Assembly: GCA_023416335.1 (NCBI GenBank)
Contig: JAEZHY010000263.1
Coordinates: 1-29,274, forward strand
DNA length: 29,274 bases
DNA from: Pseudomonadota bacterium
GTDB taxonomy: Bacteria > Desulfobacterota > Syntrophobacteria > Syntrophobacterales > Syntrophobacteraceae
Direction of reading: 5' to 3'
Shown here: positions 14,738 through 23,385 of the stretch, piece after piece
Numbering within the stretch: the first letter of the stretch is position 1
Layout: each line of letters starts with the position of its first letter
The notes under the pieces: generated by a model
Told to the model about the DNA's origin: nothing
Seen by the model: the letters and a program-made list of their open reading frames with translations, nothing else
The model's database searches: none
Made by a program: the position numbers and the translations under genes

Positions 14738-15922
14738 ATGAATCGAAATCGGAACAAACCCGCTGGAACGTTTTCCGAGGGTCTGGGCAGGCGCAAGTTC
14801 TTTAACTTCTCTTTCGGATGCGCACTCTTCTGTGGAGCGTTTCAGCTCATTCCATTCAGCTTATCAGCCTCAACGTGCGCCCAGACAATAAAGAAGGGAC
14901 TTCTCGGCCGTAAGCTCTCTCCCTACTTCACTCCCCTTCCCGACAAGCGCGTCCGATGCGAATTATGTCCCAGACAATGCGAGACCGGCAACGGCGAACG
15001 CGGCTACTGCCGAGTCAGAGAAAATCGAGACGGCAGGTACTATTCGCTCGTTTTTGGCAACCCGTGCGCAGTCCACGTCGATCCCATCGAAAAGAAACCC
15101 TTCTTCCACGTACTTCCATCCACCAAATCATTTTCCCTTGCCACAGCAGGCTGCAATCTCAACTGCAAGTTCTGCCAAAACTGGGAGATTTCTCAGGCCG
15201 ATCCGGCTGACACCCTCAACTATGAGCTTTCCCCTGAACAGGTGGTGGAGAACGCTTCCCGTGCACAATGCGCTTCCATAGCTTCCACCTACGTGGAACC
15301 GACCATATTCAACGAGTACATGATGGAAATCGGGAAGAGCGCAAAGGAGCGCAAGATACTGAACGTCATGCACTCGAATGGTTTTATCAATCCTAAACCG
15401 CTCGAGGACCTTTGCGGTGTCCTCGATGCCGCCTGTATCGATCTGAAAGGTTTCACGGAAAAGTATTACGCAGAAATCACGGAGGGGACTCTCGCCCCGG
15501 TGCTGGAGACTCTTAAATGCCTGAAGAAAAGAGGTGTCCACACGGAAATAGTCAATCTCATCGTGCCGGGAAAAAACGACGGCACGGCCGAGATCAGGGC
15601 CATGTCCCGCTGGATAAGGGACGAACTCGGTCCGGATGTTCCCCTTCATTTCACCCGGTTTTACCCGCTCTACAAATTAAAGAGCCTCGATCCCACACCA
15701 ATATCCACTCTTGAGGCAGCCTGGAAAACTGCAGCAGAAGAAGGGCTCCATTTTGTCTACCTCGGAAACATCCCGGGCCATCCCGCAGAGGACACCATCT
15801 GCCCTCAATGCAGGAAAGTCGTAATAAAACGTGTCGGATACAATGTCTCTTCGGTGTCGCTCGACAAGGGAAAGTGCGCAGGATGTGGGAGGACGATACC
15901 GGGAATTTGGAGCACGACCTGA
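14738..15922 (+). CDS. amrS: AmmeMemoRadiSam radical SAM enzyme with Tat-like leader
   Basis: The 394-residue protein starts at ATG 14738; no other plausible start lies nearby. The radical SAM cluster motif CNLNCKFC gives C139, C143 and C146, preceded by SLATAGCN. Extra Cys sit in CELCPRQC (74-81) and GYCRV, and a CPQC...CAGC pair near the C-terminus looks like a zinc-ribbon or extra cluster site. SNGFINPKPL, DAACIDLKGF and IVPGKNDG match the AmrS/PflA-activating-like family. The N-terminus contains GRRKFFNF (17-24) followed by a hydrophobic stretch and SLSASTCA, which resembles a twin-arginine (Tat) signal. Folded Fe-S proteins are exported by Tat, so it may be periplasmic together with the Memo fusion. 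The substrate is unknown. Confidence 0.88.
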   Translation: MNRNRNKPAGTFSEGLGRRKFFNFSFGCALFCGAFQLIPFSLSASTCAQTIKKGLLGRKLSPYFTPLPDKRVRCELCPRQCETGNGERGYCRVRENRDGRYYSLVFGNPCAVHVDPIEKKPFFHVLPSTKSFSLATAGCNLNCKFCQNWEISQADPADTLNYELSPEQVVENASRAQCASIASTYVEPTIFNEYMMEIGKSAKERKILNVMHSNGFINPKPLEDLCGVLDAACIDLKGFTEKYYAEITEGTLAPVLETLKCLKKRGVHTEIVNLIVPGKNDGTAEIRAMSRWIRDELGPDVPLHFTRFYPLYKLKSLDPTPISTLEAAWKTAAEEGLHFVYLGNIPGHPAEDTICPQCRKVVIKRVGYNVSSVSLDKGKCAGCGRTIPGIWSTT

Positions 15923-15932
15923 CCGAATCGGG

Positions 15933-18167
15933 CTAATTTTCTTTCCAGCCGATCAGAAGAGCAGTCGAAACCAGAAAACCTCCCATTGTCGGCAAAAGCA
16001 ATGTATTGGGGACCCCGAAGACCGGGAGGAAGAATAACGACACGGAGATTGCACCGCCGGCAGCCCCAACAAGGTCCGCCGCGTACAGGCCCGTTCCGGA
16101 AGCTCTGCCGGTTGCAACTGCTGCCGTATATTGACCTCCTCCGAGCAGTCCTGCGAGAAAAGCCGCCAACAGAAAAAACGGAACCGAGAGATCTATCTCC
16201 GAAACCATGGTCAGACTCGATCGGAAGTATGAAAGCCCCAGGAAGAGAATTCCGCAGTATGAAGCAAGCACGCTCTGAATGACAAATAGCCGCAACATCG
16301 GTTTTCGTGAAAAGAAGCCTCTTTTTGCAATCGCACTTCCACAAGCCAGTCCCGCCATGAAGAATGAGACAATCAAGGCAAGCTGAGTGTAGGCCGAGCC
16401 CTCCATAATCTGGAAGGATACAATAAGAACGATTTCGAGCACAATCAGGGTCGCGCCGCAGATCCCCGTACTCAGAACAACAGCGCCTTTCCTGCCGAAA
16501 AACACAGAAACGAGGAAAACCGTAAAGCAGAAGATTATGCCGATTCCTGTAAGAGGAATGGAATCGATACCACGGTAAACATTGTCGAAAATCTTCCCGA
16601 GCAGGGGATGTATTTGAGCGCTCCACAAACCGAGGCCATAGAGGTAACAGACAGGTTTAAAATCTTCATTTACCCTTGCGGGAATGTCCGCGCCGATCAC
16701 CGAGTCCACATAAGCGACGCGAATCGGATTCAGAAGATCGAAAAGGTAGTAATCGCGCACATACTGGAGATCGAGACCCCGCTCCCGAATTCGGTCAACC
16801 GGAACGCGGGGATCTACAGGGATGAAACCAATATCATCTGACGCGAGAAAGTGTGCGCCTTCCCCCGTCATGACGAAAACGAAACCGAATACCTTTTGAA
16901 GGGTCATGTTAAGCGACTTGAGCAGCAGTGCCTGCCTGAGACCTATGATGTCAGGGGCACAGGGGACCCCGAAGGAGAATATGCCGCCCGGATTCATCAA
17001 CCGCTTTATGCCTGTAAAGAACTCCACCGTGTAGAACCTGTTCATTTCAGCATTGACGGGCTCCCCCATGCTCAGGAGTACAACGTCATAGCGGTCCTTT
17101 GCCTCTCTCATAAACCGGTTCGGTTCAACATAGAACATACGAACTCGAGGATGGGAATCTTCCGCAGAGAAAGATGCTTGCAGCACCACCGAAGCGAATT
17201 CGGCAAGCGCGCGTTCCTGCTGCACGTTATCGACACGCAGCACTCCCGGGTGTTTGACTACTTCCTGCAGCATCTCAGGAGAGCAACTCCCGATTATCAG
17301 AACCGACTTTGGGTCCGGGTGGCTCAGAAGCGGGATGTGTGCAGCCGGTTCGGCACTTTGCCTATCAGGACTGGAGTAGAGCCACAGGCCGTTTGAAAAG
17401 AGAGAGAATTGCCCGCCGTCGTATACAAAAGTCAGATTATGATATGGGGTGTCGCGCGATTGCAGAAAATTTCGTCCCCATTCCCACCCCCTCGTCTTTT
17501 GTTCGATTTGCATGGAATATTGCAGCAATCTTGCACAGGCAAGGAGCACCAGGGACAGGCATGTCGTCAGCAAAATCCTCCGCCGCTTTTTCGATAGCGT
17601 GACGATTGCAAATACCGATGCAAGCGAAATCAGGAAGACAATCAGACTTCCCCCAAAAGGAGTACTTGCAGGGAGGAGCACGAAATAGAAAAAGAGGCCT
17701 CCGGCACAGGCCCCGACAGCTTCCGTGAGATAAACGGAGCCGGCCCCGTCTGTCGATTCGAAAGAAGCAGAGGCAAGTTTGCAGGCCAGAGCGAATAGTG
17801 CACCTGAAAGACAGCATATCGGACCCGTGACGGTCGTAGCGATCATTACCATCGCCCAGGGTGAGATAAGCTCTCCGACAGGGAGGGACCATAACATCCT
17901 TGCGGCCCGAACCCATATTACAGTTGCAGGCAGCATGGCGGAAAGCAAGGCGAATCCGTACAGAAGGTTCGTCGCACCCGGCGAACGATGCCGGAATAAT
18001 CTTCCGAAAGTTGCGCTCCCGACGGCGGTCCAGAGAAGCCAGCAGGCGAGGATGAACCCCGTTGAAAGCTCGTTTCCGTGAAAAACGACAAGCAACTCGC
18101 GAAGAATGACTATCTGCGCAATGGAGGACGTAAAGCCCACAAGAAAAATCAGCAGAAAAAGTCGCAT
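15933..18167 (-). CDS. Membrane-bound spermidine-synthase-like protein
   Basis: About 744 residues from ATG 18167; a TTG at 18206 would add 13 but neither has a strong ribosome binding site. Roughly six to eight membrane spans at the N-terminus, starting LFLLIFLVGFTSSIAQIVIL, are followed by a cytoplasmic domain of about 240 residues and a second set of spans at the C-terminus. The middle domain matches the spermidine synthase/methyltransferase fold, with KSVLIIGSCSPEMLQEVVKH, YDVVLLSMGEP and AEMNRFYTVEFF in the expected places. The usual glycine-rich GGGDGG loop has become GSCSPEM, so nucleotide binding is doubtful. This fused layout is common in deltaproteobacteria, where the function is unknown. 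It ends 10 bp from the convergent radical SAM gene. Confidence 0.8.
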   Translation of the reverse strand: MRLFLLIFLVGFTSSIAQIVILRELLVVFHGNELSTGFILACWLLWTAVGSATFGRLFRHRSPGATNLLYGFALLSAMLPATVIWVRAARMLWSLPVGELISPWAMVMIATTVTGPICCLSGALFALACKLASASFESTDGAGSVYLTEAVGACAGGLFFYFVLLPASTPFGGSLIVFLISLASVFAIVTLSKKRRRILLTTCLSLVLLACARLLQYSMQIEQKTRGWEWGRNFLQSRDTPYHNLTFVYDGGQFSLFSNGLWLYSSPDRQSAEPAAHIPLLSHPDPKSVLIIGSCSPEMLQEVVKHPGVLRVDNVQQERALAEFASVVLQASFSAEDSHPRVRMFYVEPNRFMREAKDRYDVVLLSMGEPVNAEMNRFYTVEFFTGIKRLMNPGGIFSFGVPCAPDIIGLRQALLLKSLNMTLQKVFGFVFVMTGEGAHFLASDDIGFIPVDPRVPVDRIRERGLDLQYVRDYYLFDLLNPIRVAYVDSVIGADIPARVNEDFKPVCYLYGLGLWSAQIHPLLGKIFDNVYRGIDSIPLTGIGIIFCFTVFLVSVFFGRKGAVVLSTGICGATLIVLEIVLIVSFQIMEGSAYTQLALIVSFFMAGLACGSAIAKRGFFSRKPMLRLFVIQSVLASYCGILFLGLSYFRSSLTMVSEIDLSVPFFLLAAFLAGLLGGGQYTAAVATGRASGTGLYAADLVGAAGGAISVSLFFLPVFGVPNTLLLPTMGGFLVSTALLIGWKEN

Positions 18168-18349
18168 GCCGTTGTTCCGTACCGATTGGAGTGATCGATC
18201 CTGCAACGGCAGATTATCATCATGAAGCTGATTGAGAAAGGACGAAGGTATATTGGCAGGCCTGGTTTAGTGCGGACGGAACGGGTTGCAGGCCGATCCC
18301 GGGCATTGAACAAAGCTCAGGATCGGCAAGGCTCGGATGGGATGCATTT

Positions 18350-18529
18350 TCAGTTCGTCTCCGCTTCGGATTTGCCGTCCGCTCTGCGCAGCCTTTTTTC
18401 GAGACCGGTCATAACCAGAAAACCGGCCAGAAAAAGTCCGCTGATTCCTTGAACCGGATTTTCCGCAATGTGCAGAAATCCAGCCGCCCCTATGACAACG
18501 CCTAAAACGATCTGGATCATGAAAGTCAT
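18350..18529 (-). CDS. Small membrane protein, 59 residues
   Basis: The gene starts at ATG 18529, six bases after a perfect AGGAGG, and ends at TGA 18350. The protein begins MTFMIQIVLGVVIGAAGFLH and has two hydrophobic stretches (about 3-20 and 30-42, the second GISGLFLAGFLVMTG). A charged C-terminal tail follows, EKRLRRADGKSEAETN, likely cytoplasmic. A GCCGATCC/GGATCGGC stem-loop (18292-18327) follows the gene and may help end the transcript, though without a T-run. It is not homologous to anything I recognise. It lies upstream of, and on the same strand as, the spermidine-synthase-like gene, 180 bp away. The ribosome binding site and coherent membrane topology support a real gene. Confidence 0.65.
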   Translation of the reverse strand: MTFMIQIVLGVVIGAAGFLHIAENPVQGISGLFLAGFLVMTGLEKRLRRADGKSEAETN

Positions 18530-18954
18530 TTCCGACCTCCTCTGTTTGACCGGAGCTTAAAGCAAATTCCGTTCCAAGGATCCTCAGCTTGAGAAATGAC
18601 ATTTCACAGGGACCAGCACCTGAAGAGGATACAGGTTCTTTGGCAAGGTGCCGGACACGAATCCGGAATACTTATGATATTACAACATTGGATCGGCAAA
18701 CGATTTAACGAAATATCGTCATTTTGCGGATTCTAAGGAGGGGCAACAGGAAAGACGCTGTATTGGTGAGATGACGGTCATGTTGGCGTAAGACTACACC
18801 GAAATTCAAAATTGAAGTCACGGCTTACTGAGTTGTAACTTTATGCTGCTTTCGTGGTAACCTCAAAAATGTCTCAACGAAACCGGCAGAGGCCCTGATC
18901 CTCAGCGTTGATCAAAGGACCGCCTCAATCCCTTATAGCTTTTACCAGCCTGAT
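18530..18954. other. Intergenic region after waaA
   Basis: I see no gene in this 425-bp stretch. It must hold the end of the envelope operon and the promoter of the small membrane protein. Short frames such as one after AAGGAGG near 18737 are too short and unconserved-looking to call. No clear terminator hairpin with a T-run was found. Confidence 0.5.
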
Positions 18955-20298
18955 TTATTCCTTTTTTTCGCCATAGCTCACCTCCTGCAAAATCCCCAGC
19001 AACACCGACCCGATCTTCTTTGCGGTTCCCCGCCGGGAATCCGCGAAATGCTCAGCCGACCGGGCCATGTTTGCCAATTCGGTGCCTTTCAGAATCCGGG
19101 AAAGAAATTCTAACAGGTCCCGTTCGGAATTGAGTCTGGCTCCGCATCCGGCGTCCAAAAGGCTTTTTTCGATTTCACTGAAGTTGAAAAAGCTGGGTCC
19201 CCAGCAGACAGGCTTTCCCTGTGCCACGGCTTCCAGCGGATTATGCCCGCCCAGCGGCACGAGGCTCCCCCCGATAAAAGCAATTCGACAAAGTCCGTAG
19301 GCTTTTGAGAGTTCGCCGAGCGTGTCCAGAAGAAAGACGGATCTACCGGCAGCGGATTCTCCCTTGGAACGTATACCCGCACCGAGGTCCGAGCTTTTGC
19401 AGAGCGCCTCTAATTCCAATCGCCTGTGAGGGTTTCTCGGTGCAACGATCAGCAGCAAATCGGGTATTTGAACCAGGAGGTCCCGGTGAATCCGCAGGAG
19501 AATCGCCTCTTCGCCTTCATGAGTGCTTCCGGCCACCAACACAGGTCTTCCGGGTTCCAATCCCAATTCGCATCTCATCGATTCAACTTCGGACTCAGTC
19601 ACTCTGCCGAGCATCGATGCTTCGAATTTTAGATTTCCCGCGGCAATTACCCGGCCGGGGCACCCGCCCAGTCCCACAAAGCGTTTCCGGTCCTCTTCCG
19701 TCTGGCTGAAAATAAAATCGAAGCGCCGAAAAATCATCGAAGCTATTCGGGCAAGACGCGAATATTTTCGGGACGACCCTGGCGACAGCCTACCATTGAC
19801 CAAAACGGCAGGAACCCTTTCCCGTCTGAGTTGAAAGAGAAGGTTCGGCCAGAAATCCGTTTCGATCAGGACGAAAAGCGAAGGTTTCAGTCGCCTGAGA
19901 ATGTTTTTGATCGCCCAGGGGAAATCATGAGGCATGAAAAAGAAAGAATCGACCAACCCGGCCAGACGCCCTTCTGCCAGGGCCATTCCGGTTTCGGTTG
20001 CGGTGGAGAACAGGATTTCGAGTTCAGGATCTCGCTGTCTTAATTCCATTACAAGCGGGACAGAGGAAATCGTTTCACCTACGGAAAGCGCGTGGATCCA
20101 TACACGTGGCCGTCGAAGGGGCCCGCCTTCAGTTTCAGGAAGAGAATCAGGCAGCGAAAGGCCCATGCGGGCTGCGTAATTGCGTCTGTATTTTCCGTCC
20201 GTCCGGGACCTGCAGAAATAATAGAAGAGGAGAACCGGCCAGCAAATGCCGGCAAGGCTTGTCCAGGAAAGTCTGAAAATCTCTTCAAGGACGCTCAT
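18955..20298 (-). CDS. waaA: Kdo transferase (WaaA/KdtA)
   Basis: WaaA transfers Kdo from CMP-Kdo to the lipid A precursor at the inner membrane. The protein has 447 residues from ATG 20298, which overlaps the lpxB stop by 14 bp; a GTG at 20337 is less likely. An N-terminal membrane anchor (about SLAGICWPVLLFYYFC) leads to the GT30 family domain. HALSVGETISS contains the catalytic Glu, ATETGMALAE and PHDFPWAIKNILRRLKPS follow, and ETDFWPNLL, VLVNGRLS, VAGSTHEGEE and GGHNPLEAVAQGKPV are family landmarks. Whether it adds one or two Kdo residues cannot be told. It is the last gene of the bamA-waaA operon. Confidence 0.93.
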   Translation of the reverse strand: MSVLEEIFRLSWTSLAGICWPVLLFYYFCRSRTDGKYRRNYAARMGLSLPDSLPETEGGPLRRPRVWIHALSVGETISSVPLVMELRQRDPELEILFSTATETGMALAEGRLAGLVDSFFFMPHDFPWAIKNILRRLKPSLFVLIETDFWPNLLFQLRRERVPAVLVNGRLSPGSSRKYSRLARIASMIFRRFDFIFSQTEEDRKRFVGLGGCPGRVIAAGNLKFEASMLGRVTESEVESMRCELGLEPGRPVLVAGSTHEGEEAILLRIHRDLLVQIPDLLLIVAPRNPHRRLELEALCKSSDLGAGIRSKGESAAGRSVFLLDTLGELSKAYGLCRIAFIGGSLVPLGGHNPLEAVAQGKPVCWGPSFFNFSEIEKSLLDAGCGARLNSERDLLEFLSRILKGTELANMARSAEHFADSRRGTAKKIGSVLLGILQEVSYGEKKE

Positions 20299-21427
20299 CG
20301 GTCCAGCCTGCGGTTTCGAGTACCAGCCTGGCGACACGGTCGGATATCCCGGGTTTTCCCAATTGCTCGCGAATGCGAATCAGTTCGAGACGCTGCGCCT
20401 CCAGGAGCATCGGATCTTTAAGGAGCCGCACGGCTTCTTTCCCGATGAGATCCGAGCGCGCCCGATTCTGCACGAATTCCGGCGCAACCTCGTACCCTGC
20501 TATGAGGTTTGGCAGGCCTATATGCTTGACGTGAATGAGGAGCTTTCCGATTTGCGCGCTGAGATTCGACACCCTGTTCGTTATGACCATGGGCGTGCCG
20601 AGGATTGCAGCTTCCAGAGTGACTGTGCCCGAAGCCGTAATAATCAGGTCGCACGCCCGGATTACCCGGTATGTATCGTTGGGAACGATCCGGACCGGCA
20701 GGTTGTACCGTTCGGCCCGCTGTGCGATTTCGTGCGGATTCAAAGAAGGCGCTACCGGTATGACGAATTCGGTTCCCGGGAAAGTTTCCGCAATGATTCC
20801 GGCGGATTCCATGATGAGATCGAACAACAGCTTTATTTCGCTCCGGCGGCTTCCCGGCAGCAGACCGACGACAGGTCCCTGCCCCTCCCGATACAAACGA
20901 TCGCATTCCTCTTTTGGCGGAACGGAAAGAACCGTGTCGATCAGAGGATGCCCCACATACTGAACATCCATTCCATGCGAACGGTAAAAGGATTTTTCAA
21001 AAGGAAGTATTACCGCCATGCCGGCGGCCGTTCTTTTGATGGACCTGACCCGCCCTTCCCGCCACGCCCAAATCTGCGGGCTGATGTAGTAGAAGACCTT
21101 TGAGCCGATTTTCCCGGCTACTCGTGCCAATAAGGAATTGAAATCGGGAAAATCTATAAGGACCACAACGTCGGGAGGATTACTCCGCAGATGAGAGGTA
21201 AGTCTGCGCCAGGAGCCGTATAGAGCGCGAATATGGGCCGCGACTTCGAAAGCGCCGACGACCGAAAGTTCCCGATTATCGACGATCACGGGCACCCCTG
21301 CTTCCCTTAAGAGAGGACCGCCGAGGCAGCTCAGCCGGGTTTCAGGAGCAATGGACCATATCGAACGGGCAAGATGAGAGGCGTGAAGATCTCCGGAGGC
21401 TTCTCCGGCGCTTATGAAGATGTCCAA
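20285..21427 (-). CDS. lpxB: Lipid-A-disaccharide synthase
   Basis: LpxB (GT19) joins UDP-2,3-diacylglucosamine to lipid X to make the lipid A disaccharide. The 380 residues match the family length. The N-terminal signature is FISAGEASGDLHASHL. Other landmarks are DFPDFNSLLA, YYISPQIWAWREGR, LPFEKSFYRSHGMDVQYVGH, LLPGSRRSEI and ITASGTVTLEAAILGTPMV. The start is TTG at 21427, eight bases after GGAG and 5 bp after the lpxI stop. The 3' end overlaps waaA by 14 bp. It acts at the cytoplasmic face of the inner membrane. Confidence 0.95.
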   Translation of the reverse strand: MDIFISAGEASGDLHASHLARSIWSIAPETRLSCLGGPLLREAGVPVIVDNRELSVVGAFEVAAHIRALYGSWRRLTSHLRSNPPDVVVLIDFPDFNSLLARVAGKIGSKVFYYISPQIWAWREGRVRSIKRTAAGMAVILPFEKSFYRSHGMDVQYVGHPLIDTVLSVPPKEECDRLYREGQGPVVGLLPGSRRSEIKLLFDLIMESAGIIAETFPGTEFVIPVAPSLNPHEIAQRAERYNLPVRIVPNDTYRVIRACDLIITASGTVTLEAAILGTPMVITNRVSNLSAQIGKLLIHVKHIGLPNLIAGYEVAPEFVQNRARSDLIGKEAVRLLKDPMLLEAQRLELIRIREQLGKPGISDRVARLVLETAGWTDERP

Positions 21428-21432
21428 GCCTT

Positions 21433-23385
21433 CTACTCCGGGAAGACGCGCTTTGCGCGCATTTGTTCCTCGATCTGCTGAGAAATCCTGATAGCAGCCG
21501 CAAGGGCCTGGTATCCCTGCCTGCCGTCCACTTCAGGAGGAGTTCCGGTTCGAACCGATTTCAGAAAAGAGCTGATCTCTTCTTCCAGCGAATCCTTTTC
21601 GACGATTTCGAATTCTTCCATCGAAAGCTCAGGGAAACCGTCTTCTCCGGCTTCCGCTTCCCTGTAGACGGCATAAGAGCGCTTTTTGGCATAGTCGGCG
21701 GAAAAGTAACAATTTTCCTGAAAAATACGGAGCTTACGCATATTCTTGATCGAAATCCGGCTTGCCGTAAGGTTTGCAACAGCCCCGTTGGCAAACTGAA
21801 GGCGCGCGCTAGCAATATCGGGCAAATGACTCAGAACGGAGATGCCGGAAGCGTGAATCTCCTTCAGGGGGGAATCGATAATATGCAGGGCAATGTCGAT
21901 GTCGTGGATCATGAGATCCAGGATTACGTCTACTTCCAGTCCTCTTTCGTTAAAAAGCGCAAGACGGTGCGCTTCGACAAACATCGGATTTCTGAGGCGA
22001 GACCGGATGGCCGTGAAGGCTGAGTTAAATCGCTCAAGATGGCCGACCTGAAGAACCGCGCCTTTCTGTGAAGCTACGGCGATAAGTTCTTCCGCTTCCT
22101 GCAGGCTTTTTGTCATCGGCTTCTCAAGGAGGACATGCACACCCGCGGAGAGGAATTCTTTCGCAATAGCGTGGTGCTGAGGCGTGGGCGTCACTATGCT
22201 GACGGCATCCACCTTACCGATCAGGTGCCTGTAATCGGATACGGTTTTGGTCTTTACCTCTTCTGCAACGTTGCCGCCCTTTCCCGGATCGATATCGACA
22301 ACCGCCACCAGATCGGCTTCAGGTAGCCTGGCATATTTCTGGGCGTGAAAGCGGCCGAGATACCCCACCCCTATGACGGCAACTCGTGTCGCATCCTGGC
22401 TAGGCGACCGGATCAGGATCGCCGGTTTGGGCTCGTCTTTGCTTTTCTCCGCATCCGATTCAATGTGATGATGCCACCCGTTGCCGTCCAGCAGGCCGGC
22501 TTCAAGTGCAGCCAGTGCGTCCTGGTCCTGGGACTCTTTCGGCCATAGACCGTCCTTCTGCACGAGAATGGAAATTCCGGCGGCATCCGCGGTATCTATC
22601 ATTTTATCCCGGTCGAACATGAGCGTCTTGCCGGCTTCGACAACAAGGACGCGCGCATTGACACGCTGCATCGCCCTGATGGTTTCGGAACCAACGGCGG
22701 GGACATCGAAACGCAGATCCTGGATAGGCTTGCTGACTTTGACAACGACCGCACCCTCACGGCAGAGGCGCCCTCCTCTGAGGATGGTCGCATCGGTACC
22801 ATCAATACCCTCGACGGCAAGAACCGCCTGGTTCTTCACTATCAGGCATTGCCCGATATCGAGCTTTCCAATCGCCTTGCCCAACGTCCAACCGAATGCA
22901 ATGTCGGCCTGCTCGCGACGATTCGGTTTACGGCGGGTCAATACTCCTTCGGGAGCAAGAAGTTCGGGAAGAAAGATGGTGGACGGCTGAATTATTATGC
23001 CTTCGGACTCCAATTCGTCCGCAAGGGCCCGCAGAAGTGAGTCGTCCTTCTTATTTCTCAGCCGGTTGAGAAAGCGCACCGCCCGCCAGTCAGGGCGAAT
23101 TTTGGTGTAAATCCTGGTCTTGTTGATTGCCCCCGCCATGGCGGCATGGGTTACACCGGCATTGCGGAAGGTCTTGATGAGGCGATTCAACTGGCCAAGT
23201 TTCAGCAGGTGGAATTCATCCACGTACTTTGCCAGCGCGGGATCGGTTTCACCGTCAAAACCCACTGCAAGCACCTTGACCGAGGACAGGCGTGCCGCAT
23301 GCGCAAAGAGCATCGGGAACTGTCCGCTTCCCGCAATTAGCCCGATCCTGTCCTGCCCCGTTCTTTCGACTTCCCCACGGGCCAT
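21433..23385 (-). CDS. lpxI: LpxI fused to a Gfo/Idh/MocA oxidoreductase
   Basis: The protein has 650 residues. Residues 13-280 are LpxI, the Mg-dependent UDP-2,3-diacylglucosamine pyrophosphatase used instead of LpxH, with IGLIAGSGQFPM, MAGAINKTR and FDVPAVGSETI (D227, the catalytic Asp region). After a polar linker (about 283-333), residues 334-650 form a Gfo/Idh/MocA NAD(P)-dependent dehydrogenase: VAVIGVGYLGRFH (GxGxxG, 339-344), IVTPTPQHH, VLLEKPMT (EKP, 421-423), LQVGHLERFN and DLMIHDID. The start ATG overlaps the lpxA stop (TAATG), and lpxB follows 5 bp later, so it is tightly cotranscribed. No frameshift is needed. The dehydrogenase may act on a UDP-sugar in lipid A synthesis, as GnnA does, but no GnnB aminotransferase is present. 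Confidence 0.87.
   Translation of the reverse strand: MARGEVERTGQDRIGLIAGSGQFPMLFAHAARLSSVKVLAVGFDGETDPALAKYVDEFHLLKLGQLNRLIKTFRNAGVTHAAMAGAINKTRIYTKIRPDWRAVRFLNRLRNKKDDSLLRALADELESEGIIIQPSTIFLPELLAPEGVLTRRKPNRREQADIAFGWTLGKAIGKLDIGQCLIVKNQAVLAVEGIDGTDATILRGGRLCREGAVVVKVSKPIQDLRFDVPAVGSETIRAMQRVNARVLVVEAGKTLMFDRDKMIDTADAAGISILVQKDGLWPKESQDQDALAALEAGLLDGNGWHHHIESDAEKSKDEPKPAILIRSPSQDATRVAVIGVGYLGRFHAQKYARLPEADLVAVVDIDPGKGGNVAEEVKTKTVSDYRHLIGKVDAVSIVTPTPQHHAIAKEFLSAGVHVLLEKPMTKSLQEAEELIAVASQKGAVLQVGHLERFNSAFTAIRSRLRNPMFVEAHRLALFNERGLEVDVILDLMIHDIDIALHIIDSPLKEIHASGISVLSHLPDIASARLQFANGAVANLTASRISIKNMRKLRIFQENCYFSADYAKKRSYAVYREAEAGEDGFPELSMEEFEIVEKDSLEEEISSFLKSVRTGTPPEVDGRQGYQALAAAIRISQQIEEQMRAKRVFPE

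Noticed and set aside
18267..18602. Minus-strand frame of 111 codons overlapping the small membrane protein
   Set aside because: It is out of frame with the well-supported 59-residue gene and has no domain or ribosome binding site.
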